Positions 35,387 to 42,911 of a DNA stretch of 42,911 bases are shown here, in pieces (the first letter of the stretch is position 1; each line of letters begins with the position of its first letter). The notes beneath the pieces are model-generated. The model was not told where the DNA came from and ran no database searches. It worked only from the letters and a program-made list of their open reading frames with translations. Source of the DNA: Sphaerochaeta sp. (GTDB taxonomy: Bacteria; Spirochaetota; Spirochaetia; Sphaerochaetales; Sphaerochaetaceae); the NCBI GenBank assembly GCA_016342655.1, contig JAEINL010000029.1:1-42911 (forward strand). Direction: 5' to 3'. The position numbers were made by a program, and so were the translations under genes.

Positions 35387-36257
35387 TGTGCAAAGCCCTC
35401 CTCCTGCCGTAGGCAACAAGCATCTTTGTAGCGGCAGTTCCGAGGAACACGCCCCCGGCAATGACGACCACCATCGCTCCGACAGGGACATCAAGCATCC
35501 AACCGGCAGCCAAGCCGCCAAAGGAAAAAAGTGCCGAAAACAGCGTACCCAAACCCATCATGGTAGCCAAGTTCTTAGCCCAGTATCCGGCTGTCCCTGC
35601 AGGCAAGGTGAGCATTGCGATGACCATTACAATACCTACAAAGGTCTGCAACAGGACCACGGCAAGGGCTGTGATAGTGAGCATAAGCAGAAACACCCAC
35701 TGTGTGGGTATTCCCCGTACCTGGGCAAACTCCTCATCAAAGGAGGTCGCTTCGATCTGGGGATAGAAGCGCCAGGCAAGGAGAATTACCACCACATCGA
35801 GGACAAACAACAGGACCAGGTCCTTCGTTGATATAAGCAGAATATTTCCAAACAGGTAGGAAGAGGGGTCGGTATAGCCTGGGGTCTTTGCCATGAAGAG
35901 GACACCTATGCTCATGCCGATCGCCCAGATGGCCTGAATGACTGTATCCTCCCGCTGTTTTGCCTTCAGGGATACCACCCCGATGATAGAGGCTGCCAGT
36001 ATAGCAAAGACAATGGCTCCCATCATGGGGGTTATACCGGGGACCTTTCCCGTTGCCGAAAGGTAGAGCGCGATACCAATGCCGCCCAAAACCGCGTGTG
36101 ATATGGCTCCGGCAAGGCCAGCTATCCGTTTGACGGTAACAACCGCACCGATGACCCCAAAAAGAATCGAAGAGAGCAGTCCTGCAACCAAGGCATTGCG
36201 AACAAAGGGGAAAGCAGGATTTGTAAGGGCACTAAAGAACCCTAAGAGATTATCCAT
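35373..36257 (-). CDS. znuB: Metal ABC transporter permease, ZnuB type
   Basis: A 294-residue permease of the ABC-3 family with about eight or nine membrane helices. Conserved parts are FVRNALVAGLLSSILFGVIG and the loop GLAGAISHAVLGGIGIAL (residues ~47-65), which is the family's S-H-A-x-L-x-G motif, and PAGTAGYWAKNL near the end. Start chosen at ATG 36257, which overlaps the znuC stop by 8 bases; an in-frame extension upstream would lie wholly inside znuC. With its partners it imports zinc (or a similar divalent metal) from the periplasm. Confidence 0.9.
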   Translation of the reverse strand: MDNLLGFFSALTNPAFPFVRNALVAGLLSSILFGVIGAVVTVKRIAGLAGAISHAVLGGIGIALYLSATGKVPGITPMMGAIVFAILAASIIGVVSLKAKQREDTVIQAIWAIGMSIGVLFMAKTPGYTDPSSYLFGNILLISTKDLVLLFVLDVVVILLAWRFYPQIEATSFDEEFAQVRGIPTQWVFLLMLTITALAVVLLQTFVGIVMVIAMLTLPAGTAGYWAKNLATMMGLGTLFSALFSFGGLAAGWMLDVPVGAMVVVIAGGVFLGTAATKMLVAYGRRRALHNDKG

Positions 36258-37044
36258 TGGTAACCCCTCCATCGAAGGTACAGTAGTCAGCAGGAAGCTC
36301 AACATCATGGAGGACACGCAAAGCTTCTCCTCCATACAGTTCAGGGGCATGCTTCATCAGCTCCAAAGTATGCTGGACAACGGTGCGCCCCTTCTGCCCA
36401 GGCTTTTGGGCCCCGATACAGAAGACCCTGTCGGTAAGCGAGGAGACAGTACTCATATCATGGGTGACTATGAGGATGGTTGTCTTACCCTTGTAGTTCC
36501 TAAGCGTATCGAAGAGGCGCTTCTCACTCTCTGCATCCATATTCGCTGTAGGCTCGTCTAGGATGAGCATCTTAGGACCTGTTACGAGGGCCCTTGCGAC
36601 AAGGACTCGCCTTCGCTGCCCTCCTGAAAGTTCACTGTAGGGCCTTTGTGCCAGCTCTTCCATCTCTACCTGTCGGAGGGCATCCAATGCCGCTTTGTTT
36701 CTCTCTGCCCGACCCTTTCTTGAAGTGGATAGCACCCCGCCCATCCGTACGACCTCCACTACAGAGATGGGAAATGTCGGGTCGTAGGTTATATGCTGGG
36801 GAACGTAGCCTATCATAGACCTATTCTTTTTAGGCGGGTCTCCAAACAGCAGGACTTCCCCTTGTTGGCTCTGTTCGAAACCGAGGATAAGCTTGAGAAG
36901 GGTGGTCTTGCCAGAACCATTGGGTCCGACCAATGCAATGAACTCCCCCGCATGGATGTGGAAGTTCACATCCTCTAGGACTGGCAACATATCATAGGAG
37001 AAAGCCACATGGGAGAACCGTAGGGCGATAGGGATTGCACTCAT
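36250..37044 (-). CDS. znuC: Metal ABC transporter ATP-binding protein, ZnuC type
   Basis: A 264-residue ATPase with Walker A GPNGSGKTTLLK (about 39-50), Q-loop YVPQH, ABC signature YSELSGGQRRRVLVARAL, Walker B MLILDEPTANMD and the switch histidine in IVTHDMS. The spacing and the LVGPNGSGKTTLLK-LILG segment match zinc/manganese importers. It overlaps znuA by 4 bases at its start and znuB by 8 at its end. It should power uptake of the metal bound by ZnuA. Confidence 0.92.
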   Translation of the reverse strand: MSAIPIALRFSHVAFSYDMLPVLEDVNFHIHAGEFIALVGPNGSGKTTLLKLILGFEQSQQGEVLLFGDPPKKNRSMIGYVPQHITYDPTFPISVVEVVRMGGVLSTSRKGRAERNKAALDALRQVEMEELAQRPYSELSGGQRRRVLVARALVTGPKMLILDEPTANMDAESEKRLFDTLRNYKGKTTILIVTHDMSTVSSLTDRVFCIGAQKPGQKGRTVVQHTLELMKHAPELYGGEALRVLHDVELPADYCTFDGGVTNG

Positions 37045-37961
37045 AGGTTCTCTCCTATAGAACCCAGAAGGGCATCACCCATTGAGCGGATGTTCTCCAT
37101 CCAATCCCGAGCAAGAGGATCGAGGGCAAGGACCTTGGCGCCTGCAGCCTTGGCCACTGTCTGGGCAGCTTTCAGGGGAAACTGCTTCTGGACAAAGAGT
37201 GCAACAGCCTTATCCTTTTTCGCTTCCTGGATAAGGATGGCGAGGTCCTTTGCCGTAGGTTCCTTCCCCCCTATCTCCACAGCCTCCTGAATCAAGCCAA
37301 ATTCGTCAAAGAAATATCCGAATGAGGGATGATAGACAAACACCTTGCGTCCAGACAAGGGGGCGAGTTTCTCCTTAAGCGAGAGAAAGGTCGCATCAAT
37401 GTCTGCTATAAGTTGTTGATAATTGGCTTCCAACAGGGATCTCTGTTCAGGTAGCAGGGTTATGCTTGTCTTTAGGACATGGGAAGCCAGAATCTTCGCA
37501 CTCTCCCAGCCGAGCCAGGTATGGCGGTCACGCTCGAGGCTGTCTTCACCAATGGCTTGCTCTTCATCATCATGATCATGCGCATCCAAGGACCTGAAGG
37601 TTACACCCTCTGTCCCATCGACCACCAAAAGGTTGGGATAGAGAGAGGAAATCTTGTCCTCAAGGACTAGCTCAAAGTCAGTGCCGCTGAGTATCCAGGC
37701 CTTTGCATTGGCAAGGGAAGCCATCTGTGAGGGAGTCGGCTCATAGGAGTGGGGGCTCTGCCCCTCTCCTACCAACACCACAGTGTCCAGGAGGTCTCCT
37801 GCTATACGCTGGACAAAGTACTCTTGGGGTAGAATGCTCAGAGCAAGGGTAGGCTTTCCTACAGAATCTTGCTCTTCAGATTTTCCTTGGGAGAAAAGGA
37901 GTCCTGCTCCAAGGACCAAAATGATTGCTATGCTATATTGTATTCGTTTATTCTTTCTCAT
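37041..37961 (-). CDS. znuA: Periplasmic zinc-binding protein, ZnuA type
   Basis: A 306-residue cluster A-I solute-binding protein with an N-terminal hydrophobic signal (IQYSIAIILVLGAGLLFSQG). The metal ligands expected for the family are present: His in GQSPHSYEPTP, His in RHTWLGW, His in VYHPSFGYFF and Asp in ALDPLA. A His/Asp-rich loop (DAHDHDDEEQ) precedes the second ligand, a feature linked to zinc rather than manganese binding. The cleavage region lacks a lipobox Cys. It is the first gene of znuA-znuC-znuB-zur. The upstream gap carries two candidate Zur operators. Confidence 0.92.
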   Translation of the reverse strand: MRKNKRIQYSIAIILVLGAGLLFSQGKSEEQDSVGKPTLALSILPQEYFVQRIAGDLLDTVVLVGEGQSPHSYEPTPSQMASLANAKAWILSGTDFELVLEDKISSLYPNLLVVDGTEGVTFRSLDAHDHDDEEQAIGEDSLERDRHTWLGWESAKILASHVLKTSITLLPEQRSLLEANYQQLIADIDATFLSLKEKLAPLSGRKVFVYHPSFGYFFDEFGLIQEAVEIGGKEPTAKDLAILIQEAKKDKAVALFVQKQFPLKAAQTVAKAAGAKVLALDPLARDWMENIRSMGDALLGSIGENL

Positions 37962-38009
37962 ACTCCCTCCTTAGGGGGTAGGGAAAGAATACTGAGCTAG
38001 AGCAAAATT

Positions 38010-38046
38010 TGCAAGTCATTTGCATTATATTTGCAAATGCCTTGCA
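38010..38046. promoter_or_regulatory. Tandem Zur-box-like operators between znuA and a gamma-carbonic anhydrase gene
   Basis: Two 15-base imperfect dyads of 7-1-7 form are seen: TGCAAGTCATTTGCA (38010-38024; minus strand TGCAAAT-G-ACTTGCA) and TGCAAATGCCTTGCA (38032-38046). Their centres are 22 bases apart, two helical turns, on one face of DNA. Fur-family repressors bind such dyads. The sites lie in the only gap between divergent genes, so both could be controlled. Confidence 0.7.
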
Positions 38047-38116
38047 TATTGTTCTTAGGGACTACCCGAAAACCTCACTTTCACAGTATGCTTAGCCTGA
38101 AGAGAGGAACCTTACC

Positions 38117-38629
38117 ATGATCTTGAACTTCAAAGACAAACAACCCCACATCGAAGCATCTTGCTTTATCGCACCCTCTGCAGATATCATCGGAGAGGTT
38201 GTGGTGGGAAAAGCCTCCTCAGTGTGGTTCAATACCACAGTAAGGGGTGATGTTGCCTCCATCCATATCGGTGAAGGGACCAATATCCAGGACAATACAG
38301 TGGTTCATGTCTCCACCAATGTACCAGTATCAATTGGCGATTACGTAACCATAGGGCATGGGGTGATCATCCACTCCTGCACCATCGGGGACGGATGTCT
38401 CATCGGTATGGGATCGACCATCCTAGATGGAGCAGTCCTGGCTGAAGAGACACTGGTAGGAGCAGCTTCCTTGATCCCTCCGGGCAAGACCTATCCCCCA
38501 AGGAGCCTGGTCATGGGCTCCCCTGCCAAGTTCATACGAATCTTGACTGAGGAAGAGCTTCGGGAGATGAAAGAGAATACCAGGCATTATGTGCAGGCCT
38601 CATCAGTGTATAAGACTAATCTTTCCTAG
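38117..38629 (+). CDS. Gamma-carbonic-anhydrase-like hexapeptide-repeat protein
   Basis: A 170-residue left-handed beta-helix protein of the YrdA/PaaY/gamma-CA group. Hexapeptide repeats run from about residue 20 to 130 (ADIIGEVVVGKASSVWFNTT, then VRGDVASIHIGEGTNIQDN). Candidate metal-ligand histidines are in VVHVS, IGHGVIIHSC. Carbonic anhydrase activity, or another CoA- or metal-linked role, cannot be separated by sequence. AGAGGAA is upstream of the ATG. The gene is divergent from znuA and starts 71 bases from a pair of Zur-like boxes, consistent with the known tendency of such proteins to belong to zinc-starvation regulons. It ends in a 4-base overlap with ktrA. Confidence 0.85.
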   Translation: MILNFKDKQPHIEASCFIAPSADIIGEVVVGKASSVWFNTTVRGDVASIHIGEGTNIQDNTVVHVSTNVPVSIGDYVTIGHGVIIHSCTIGDGCLIGMGSTILDGAVLAEETLVGAASLIPPGKTYPPRSLVMGSPAKFIRILTEEELREMKENTRHYVQASSVYKTNLS

Positions 38630-39297
38630 GCCTCGTTAGCCTTCTCAAACTTCTTGATAGCCTCATTCTTTCCGCCAACCACCAGAATATCCCCAGCCTT
38701 CAAAATAAAATCAGGGGTGATTTCTGAGATGGCCATTTCGTTTCTCAGAATAACGATGACATTCAAATGGAATTTCTTGCGGATGTTCATATCCTCAATT
38801 GTCTGGTTGACAAAACGCGGTGAGAGGGGAATATTGGCAATAGAAAAATCGTCACACAACTCAAGGAAGTCCAGCGTCCCTGTAGCGACCAGAGACTGGG
38901 CAAGCCGCACACCCATATCAACTTCAGGATAGACAGCCTCTGCCCCGATCTTCTCCAGAACCCTGCCATGATCAGCTGATGTGGCTTTGCTGATGACCCG
39001 TGGAACCTTAAGCTCCAAGGCGCTCATGGTTGCAAGAATATTTGATTCGATATCCTTCCCTATGCAGACGATGACAGTGCCACAGTGGGCGACCCCAGAC
39101 TCTTTCAGCACATCCTGGGTGATACCCTTAACCGGATAAATATTGGCAAGTTTGTCTTTGACAGCATCCAGCTTCTCTTCCTCAATCTCCAGAACGATGA
39201 CCTCTTTTCCAGCCTTGGTAAGTTCCAGCGCAAGCGAAAGACCAAATCGTCCCAATCCAATAATGCCATATGCATCCAGATCAAAATCACTTTTCAT
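38626..39297 (-). CDS. ktrA: Potassium uptake regulatory subunit KtrA (TrkA family)
   Basis: A 223-residue cytosolic gating subunit. The RCK N domain starts with the Rossmann motif GIIGLGRFGLSLALEL (about residues 11-26) and has VIVLEIEEEKL with the acidic residue at the end of the second strand, as in NAD/ATP-binding KtrA. Residues ~138-223 form the RCK C domain (DFILKAGDILVVGGKNE). It follows ktrB by 16 bases on the same strand and pairs with it as a K+ uptake channel controlled by nucleotides. Confidence 0.92.
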   Translation of the reverse strand: MKSDFDLDAYGIIGLGRFGLSLALELTKAGKEVIVLEIEEEKLDAVKDKLANIYPVKGITQDVLKESGVAHCGTVIVCIGKDIESNILATMSALELKVPRVISKATSADHGRVLEKIGAEAVYPEVDMGVRLAQSLVATGTLDFLELCDDFSIANIPLSPRFVNQTIEDMNIRKKFHLNVIVILRNEMAISEITPDFILKAGDILVVGGKNEAIKKFEKANEA

Positions 39298-39313
39298 TCA
39301 ATATTCTCCTTAC

Positions 39314-40612
39314 TCATCCGATGAACACCTTCTCCTCAACATATTTGAGAACTGAAGTTTTACCCCTAAGGCTGGTTGCAATTGTGATGGGCCCCACCCT
39401 TCCAATGAACATGACCACCATAAGAACTAATTTCGAGGCTGTGTGCAAGTGTGGGGTAATACCTGTCGAAAGGCCTACCGTTGCAAAAGCAGAGACGCTT
39501 TCAAAGGCAACTTGCAAAAAGGCAAAACCATCCCTCTCTATCAAAAGTATGCAAATGATACCAAAGCAAAGCACCAGTGAGGCCAACAACAACACCTGGA
39601 ATGCCTTGAGAATACTTATCTCGTCAATCTTCCTTTTGAAAGCTGAAGGCTGTCTTCTGGTGATCATAGAACTAAGGCTCAAAAGCAGGGCAAAGGCTGT
39701 GGTGGTCTTTATTCCGCCTCCGGTAGAACCAGGGGAGGCTCCGATAAACATCAGGATTATCATAATGAATTGACCAGCTTCACTCATAGAGCCAATGTCT
39801 ATGGTATTGAAGCCTGCTGTCCTTGCACTGGTACTCTGGAAGAAGGCACTCAACAAGGAGGTTTTCTCCATGAGGAAAAAAGCCAAGGTGCCCAACAGCA
39901 ACAGGCTGGTATTCATAAGCAGGACGATTTTACTATGAAGGGATAAACGTTTCCAACTGCGGGCACGAGCAAGGTCTGCCAAAACGAAGAACCCTGTCCC
40001 TCCGATGATGATCAAGGAAGCGGTGACCAGATTCATGGACAAACTGTTCTTGTAGGCTGTCAGGCTCTGGTAACCGCCTTGGATGTCAAATCCTGCATTG
40101 TTGAAGGCAGAGATGGTATTGAAGGCTGCGTGGCCCAAGGCCTGAAGGGGTGCATGGGTATTCCTGAATATGAAGAACTCGATGATGGTCCCTAAGGTCT
40201 GGAATATGAGGGCCGCGAGGCCGACTGTCTTCACCACCTGGATCGTCCCTTTCATGGTTCCAAGATTATAGGCTTCCTTGATGACACTGTACTTGCCAAT
40301 GGCTACCGAGTTACTGAACATCAGGATGAAGACCATGACAGCCGAAGCAAAGCCCAACCCTCCAAGCAGGATAAGGAGCGCAATGACCACCCTACCAAAC
40401 AGGGAAAAGGTAGCGGCAACATCGACTGTGACCAAGCCTGTCACACATACGGCACTAGCAGAGGTAAAGAGAGCATCGATATAGCTGAGATCCACCCCTT
40501 CGTTCTGGGCAAAGGGAAGGGCAAGAAGCATCGAGCCCATGCCAATGATGAGCATAAACCCCAGTAATAGATATTGATTAGGCAACAAGGCCTTTCGTTT
40601 GATTGCACACAT
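39314..40612 (-). CDS. ktrB: Potassium uptake channel subunit KtrB (TrkH family)
   Basis: A 432-residue membrane protein made of four M1-P-M2 units. The four selectivity-filter loops are visible: SAVCVTGLVTVD, SAFNNAGFDIQGG, TSARTAGFNTIDIG and SAFATVGLSTG, each with the key glycine. The start is ATG 40612 (MCAIKRKALL); a further 9 codons are open upstream but have no support. An IS element has inserted 65 bases upstream of this start. The target duplication carries the first ~29 coding bases, so the gene itself is intact, but it is cut off from its original upstream DNA beyond 42834. Expression now depends on whatever promoter lies in the duplicated 65 bases or the IS end. Confidence 0.93.
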   Translation of the reverse strand: MCAIKRKALLPNQYLLLGFMLIIGMGSMLLALPFAQNEGVDLSYIDALFTSASAVCVTGLVTVDVAATFSLFGRVVIALLILLGGLGFASAVMVFILMFSNSVAIGKYSVIKEAYNLGTMKGTIQVVKTVGLAALIFQTLGTIIEFFIFRNTHAPLQALGHAAFNTISAFNNAGFDIQGGYQSLTAYKNSLSMNLVTASLIIIGGTGFFVLADLARARSWKRLSLHSKIVLLMNTSLLLLGTLAFFLMEKTSLLSAFFQSTSARTAGFNTIDIGSMSEAGQFIMIILMFIGASPGSTGGGIKTTTAFALLLSLSSMITRRQPSAFKRKIDEISILKAFQVLLLASLVLCFGIICILLIERDGFAFLQVAFESVSAFATVGLSTGITPHLHTASKLVLMVVMFIGRVGPITIATSLRGKTSVLKYVEEKVFIG

Positions 40613-40677
40613 AGTTGAGCTTGAGTCTACCACCAGCACAAATCTAACACAATATGTAAAGCGAAGGCCCCCAATCC
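40584..40677. repeat. 94-bp direct repeat, left copy (target duplication of the IS)
   Basis: This stretch, from AACAAGGCC to CCCAATCC, is identical to 42741-42834. It includes the ktrB start codon and the first part of its coding sequence. The bases flanking the pair differ (C before and C after here; G before and T after in the other copy), so 94 is the full extent, or 93 if the last C belongs to the IS. Confidence 0.93.
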
Positions 40678-40722
40678 CTGACTTTATGACTTAGAACAGC
40701 CAATCCTATTCAAAATCTTCAG

Positions 40723-40759
40723 CCCAGAAGTCCATCTGCAGATTTCTGGGTTTTCTTTT
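40723..40759 (+). terminator. Inbound terminator at the left end of the IS
   Basis: CCCAGAA (40723-40729) pairs with TTCTGGG (40744-40750), and the loop contains the palindrome ATCTGCAGAT; TTTTCTTTT follows. It stops plus-strand transcription entering from outside before it reaches the transposase. Confidence 0.75.
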
Positions 40760-40846
40760 ACAATATTTTTGTCCACTTAGAAGCATACAAACTAGTTGTG
40801 CTTTTCCCAATTCCATGCTACTATTATCCCAACAGGAGAGCTGCCC

Positions 40847-42640
40847 ATGTATGTCACTACCTCAGGCATCGAGAAATACAGAGTCGTACAGTTCCGTGAG
40901 GATATCAGGATCCCAGGCACCAGCAAGAAAAAGACCAATGTCATCAGGACCGTGGGCAAGTATGCAGACCTCCTTGCCGAGGACCCCGGCTTCCTGGCGA
41001 AACTGAAGGCAGAGGCGAAGAGGCTGACCCGCGAGCAGAAGGAGTCGGATAGGCCCCTGCTCATCGAGGCCGACATGAAGGAGATCGCAACTCCAGAAGA
41101 TGCCACCCCTTCCTTCCTGTTCGGCCATGCCATCATCGCCAGGCTCTGGGATATCATGGGCCTGGACTCCCTGCTGGAGAAGAACTGTACGATGAGGAAT
41201 GCCAGGGCGGTCAGGAATGCCATCTACCTCCTTGTCGCCCACCGCTGTAGCAATCCCGACAGCGTAAGGGCAACTGCCGCTGACCAGGACAGGTATGCCG
41301 GCGTCACCCCTGTGGGCCTGGATGTGTTCTACTCGGTCCTGGATGTGCTTTCAGAGCAGAAGGAGGCACTGGTGGAGCACCTTTGCTCCTTCTTCAGGAA
41401 GAGGACGACTAGGAAGATGGACCAGTGTTGCTTCGATGTCACCACCTATGCCTTCGAAAGCACCAAGTGGGGGGAGATGAGGCTCTTCGGATTCTCCAAG
41501 GCACACAAGAACAACGAGGTGCAGGTGGTCATGGGCCTGCTCATAGACAACAACGGCATCCCCATCACCTATGAGCTGTTCCCGGGGAACACCATGGACC
41601 AGAACACGCTGGTAGACTCCATCTCCAGGCTGAAGGAGCTATATGGCCTGAATGGGATAACTGTCGTGGCGGACAGGGGCATGAACGCCAACGACAACCT
41701 GCTGTTCCTGCACGGGGGAGGCTACCACTTCGTCATCAGCTACACCCTCAAGCGCTCAAGGCAGGAGTTCAAGGACGCCGTGTTCGGTGACGACACCCCC
41801 TGGGCAGTGGAGCGATATGACAGCGAGACCGGGCAGCTCGCCTATGCCTCCAAGGTCCTGAAGCAGTCGGTATCGGCCAAGGTGGAGCTTACCCCTGAGG
41901 AAGTTGAGGCCCTCAAAGTCCAGAGGAAGCTGGAGAAGAAGAGGGGGCGGTGTCCCAAATATAGGGAGGAGAAGATTGATGCCCATGTCCACGTCACCTA
42001 CTCCTTGAAGCGTGCAGACAAGGACCTGGGGGACAGGAACAGGATGCTCGAGAGGCTGAAGGCCAAGCTGGAAAACCCCGGGAAGCTGAAGGTTGCAATG
42101 AGAAGGGGCGGCAACCAGTATCTGCAGATGGACATGGACACCGAAAATGCCACCATTGACGAGAGAAAGATAGTGGAGGCAGCCAGATTCGACGGCTATT
42201 ATGCGGTCGTCACCGACCGCATGGAGCTCACGACCGAGGAGGTCATGGTCATCTACCGCGGGCAGTGGAAAATTGAGGAGAGTTTCAGGATAATGAAGAC
42301 AGACCTGCAGGCAAGGCCCGTGTTCGTATGGGACGACAACCACGTCAAGGGGCACTTCACGATGTGCTATCTCAGCCTGTGCATCATGAGATACCTGCAG
42401 TACCTCATGGAAGAGAATTCGATGGTCGTGTTGTCGGCGGAAGAGATAATGAGGGCGATTTCCCAGCCGAGGGCGCTGGTCCAGGGCAAGTTCCCCAAAA
42501 GCGTCGTCACCCCAACCGAAGTCCCCCAATCCTATCTGGACATCGCCTCCATGCTGAAGCTGCCGCCTTTGCTGACCAACATGAGCCTGACAAAGTTCAG
42601 GTCGACGACCAAACTGGACCTAAAGGAAAACTCATTCTAA
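40847..42640 (+). CDS. IS1634-family (COG5421-like) DDE transposase
   Basis: A 597-residue transposase that should cut and join the element's ends. The DDE residues are placed at Asp in CCFDVTTYAFES, Asp in VVADRGMN and Glu in YRGQWKIEESFRIMK, the last matching the Y-x2-R...E signature region of the IS4/IS1634 group. An N-terminal domain (to about residue 130) with KKTNVIRTVGKYADLL is typical of this family. The start ATG 40847 has AGGAG 8 bases upstream. GC content is visibly higher than in neighbouring genes, and a long antisense open frame results from that bias. Full length and no frameshifts. Confidence 0.93.
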   Translation: MYVTTSGIEKYRVVQFREDIRIPGTSKKKTNVIRTVGKYADLLAEDPGFLAKLKAEAKRLTREQKESDRPLLIEADMKEIATPEDATPSFLFGHAIIARLWDIMGLDSLLEKNCTMRNARAVRNAIYLLVAHRCSNPDSVRATAADQDRYAGVTPVGLDVFYSVLDVLSEQKEALVEHLCSFFRKRTTRKMDQCCFDVTTYAFESTKWGEMRLFGFSKAHKNNEVQVVMGLLIDNNGIPITYELFPGNTMDQNTLVDSISRLKELYGLNGITVVADRGMNANDNLLFLHGGGYHFVISYTLKRSRQEFKDAVFGDDTPWAVERYDSETGQLAYASKVLKQSVSAKVELTPEEVEALKVQRKLEKKRGRCPKYREEKIDAHVHVTYSLKRADKDLGDRNRMLERLKAKLENPGKLKVAMRRGGNQYLQMDMDTENATIDERKIVEAARFDGYYAVVTDRMELTTEEVMVIYRGQWKIEESFRIMKTDLQARPVFVWDDNHVKGHFTMCYLSLCIMRYLQYLMEENSMVVLSAEEIMRAISQPRALVQGKFPKSVVTPTEVPQSYLDIASMLKLPPLLTNMSLTKFRSTTKLDLKENSF

Positions 42641-42675
42641 GTGGACAAATAAAATCTTTCAAAATCAGTGAAATT

Positions 42676-42708
42676 CTGCATCTGGGATTCCCATTTGCAG
42701 TTTTTTTT
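42676..42708 (+). terminator. Terminator after the transposase gene
   Basis: CTGCA-tc-TGGG-att-CCCA-tt-TGCAG is followed directly by eight T (42701-42708), a good intrinsic terminator 35 bases after the transposase stop and inside the right end of the IS. Confidence 0.85.
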
Positions 42709-42740
42709 GCTTTTTGGGGAGAACAAGTCATAAAGTCAGG

Positions 42741-42834
42741 AACAAGGCCTTTCGTTTGATTGCACACATAGTTGAGCTTGAGTCTACCACCAGCACAAAT
42801 CTAACACAATATGTAAAGCGAAGGCCCCCAATCC
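42741..42834. repeat. 94-bp direct repeat, right copy (target duplication of the IS)
   Basis: Identical to 40584-40677. It keeps a stranded copy of the ktrB start (complement of CAT at 42767-42769) still joined to the original upstream DNA. Any promoter here now points into the right end of the IS. Confidence 0.93.
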
Positions 42835-42911
42835 TTTGCCTCAATGGGAAGTGATATTGTCATAGGTAAGCGGAAGGGACTTTGTCTTAAGAGCAACCCG
42901 AGACTGGATCA

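Larger units (their letters stand above)
40678..42740 (+). mobile_element. IS1634-like insertion sequence, intact
   Basis: A ~2.06-kb element with perfect 16-base terminal inverted repeats, CCTGACTTTATGACTT on the left (from 40677) and its complement AAGTCATAAAGTCAGG on the right (42725-42740). It holds one transposase gene, an inward-facing terminator just inside the left end and a terminator after the transposase. It is flanked by a 94-bp direct repeat, consistent with the long variable target duplications reported for IS1634 of Mycoplasma mycoides. All parts are intact, so it may be active or a recent arrival. Confidence 0.92.

Noticed and set aside
35280-35831. A 183-codon plus-strand frame inside the regulator and znuB genes
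   Set aside because: It is antisense to two well-supported genes of the zinc operon and contains no recognisable domain.
41756-42529. A 257-codon minus-strand frame inside the transposase gene
   Set aside because: It is antisense to an intact transposase with all DDE motifs; the long frame reflects the GC-rich codon pattern of the IS.

Overview
The window is a chromosomal segment of a bacterium with an outer membrane. Signal peptides, loose lipoboxes, beta-barrel proteins and a LolA-like carrier point that way. The overall gene set, moderate base composition and protein style suggest a free-living spirochaete of the Sphaerochaeta type. That assignment is an inference from general resemblance, not from a marker gene. 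No tRNA or rRNA gene was seen.

Layout. 1-3.1 kb: exopolysaccharide genes, a family 2 glycosyltransferase converging on a polysaccharide deacetylase and a GH16-like lipoprotein. 3.1-7.5 kb: a DUF4153-type membrane protein and a MATE exporter, among decayed genes (AraC regulator, M42 aminopeptidase). 7.5-12.7 kb: a tight minus-strand operon of lysine 2,3-aminomutase, two D-Ala-D-Ala-ligase-like ATP-grasp enzymes and two GNAT acetyltransferases, with a third ATP-grasp gene converging on it. This looks like an undescribed small-molecule pathway built on beta-lysine. 12.9-22.9 kb: a complete type I-E CRISPR-Cas locus, with an array of 30 repeats and 29 spacers and eight cas genes, all read on the minus strand.

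23-29.3 kb: an RluA-type pseudouridine synthase, a NYN-domain putative nuclease, a diguanylate cyclase gene wrecked by a frameshift and a transposase remnant, a small outer-membrane-type protein, and pyruvate kinase. 29.5-35 kb: an operon of an RND/MMPL exporter, a LolA-like protein and a beta-barrel protein, followed by a membrane-bound LuxR-type regulator. 35-38.7 kb: a zinc uptake operon (znuA-znuC-znuB plus a Fur/Zur regulator), with two operator-like dyads shared with a divergent gamma-carbonic anhydrase gene. 38.6-42.9 kb: a KtrA/KtrB potassium uptake pair. An intact IS1634-like element has inserted at the 5' end of ktrB and is flanked by a 94-bp direct repeat. The last 77 bases after that repeat hold nothing I can assign.

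The most informative signals are: (i) a pyrimidine bias in the first crRNA-sense base of nearly every spacer, implying a PAM ending in T or C; (ii) a leader of only 40 bp, full of dyad symmetry, between cas2 and the array; (iii) the aminomutase/ATP-grasp/GNAT operon; and (iv) the IS element with its 94-bp target duplication and a terminator at each end.
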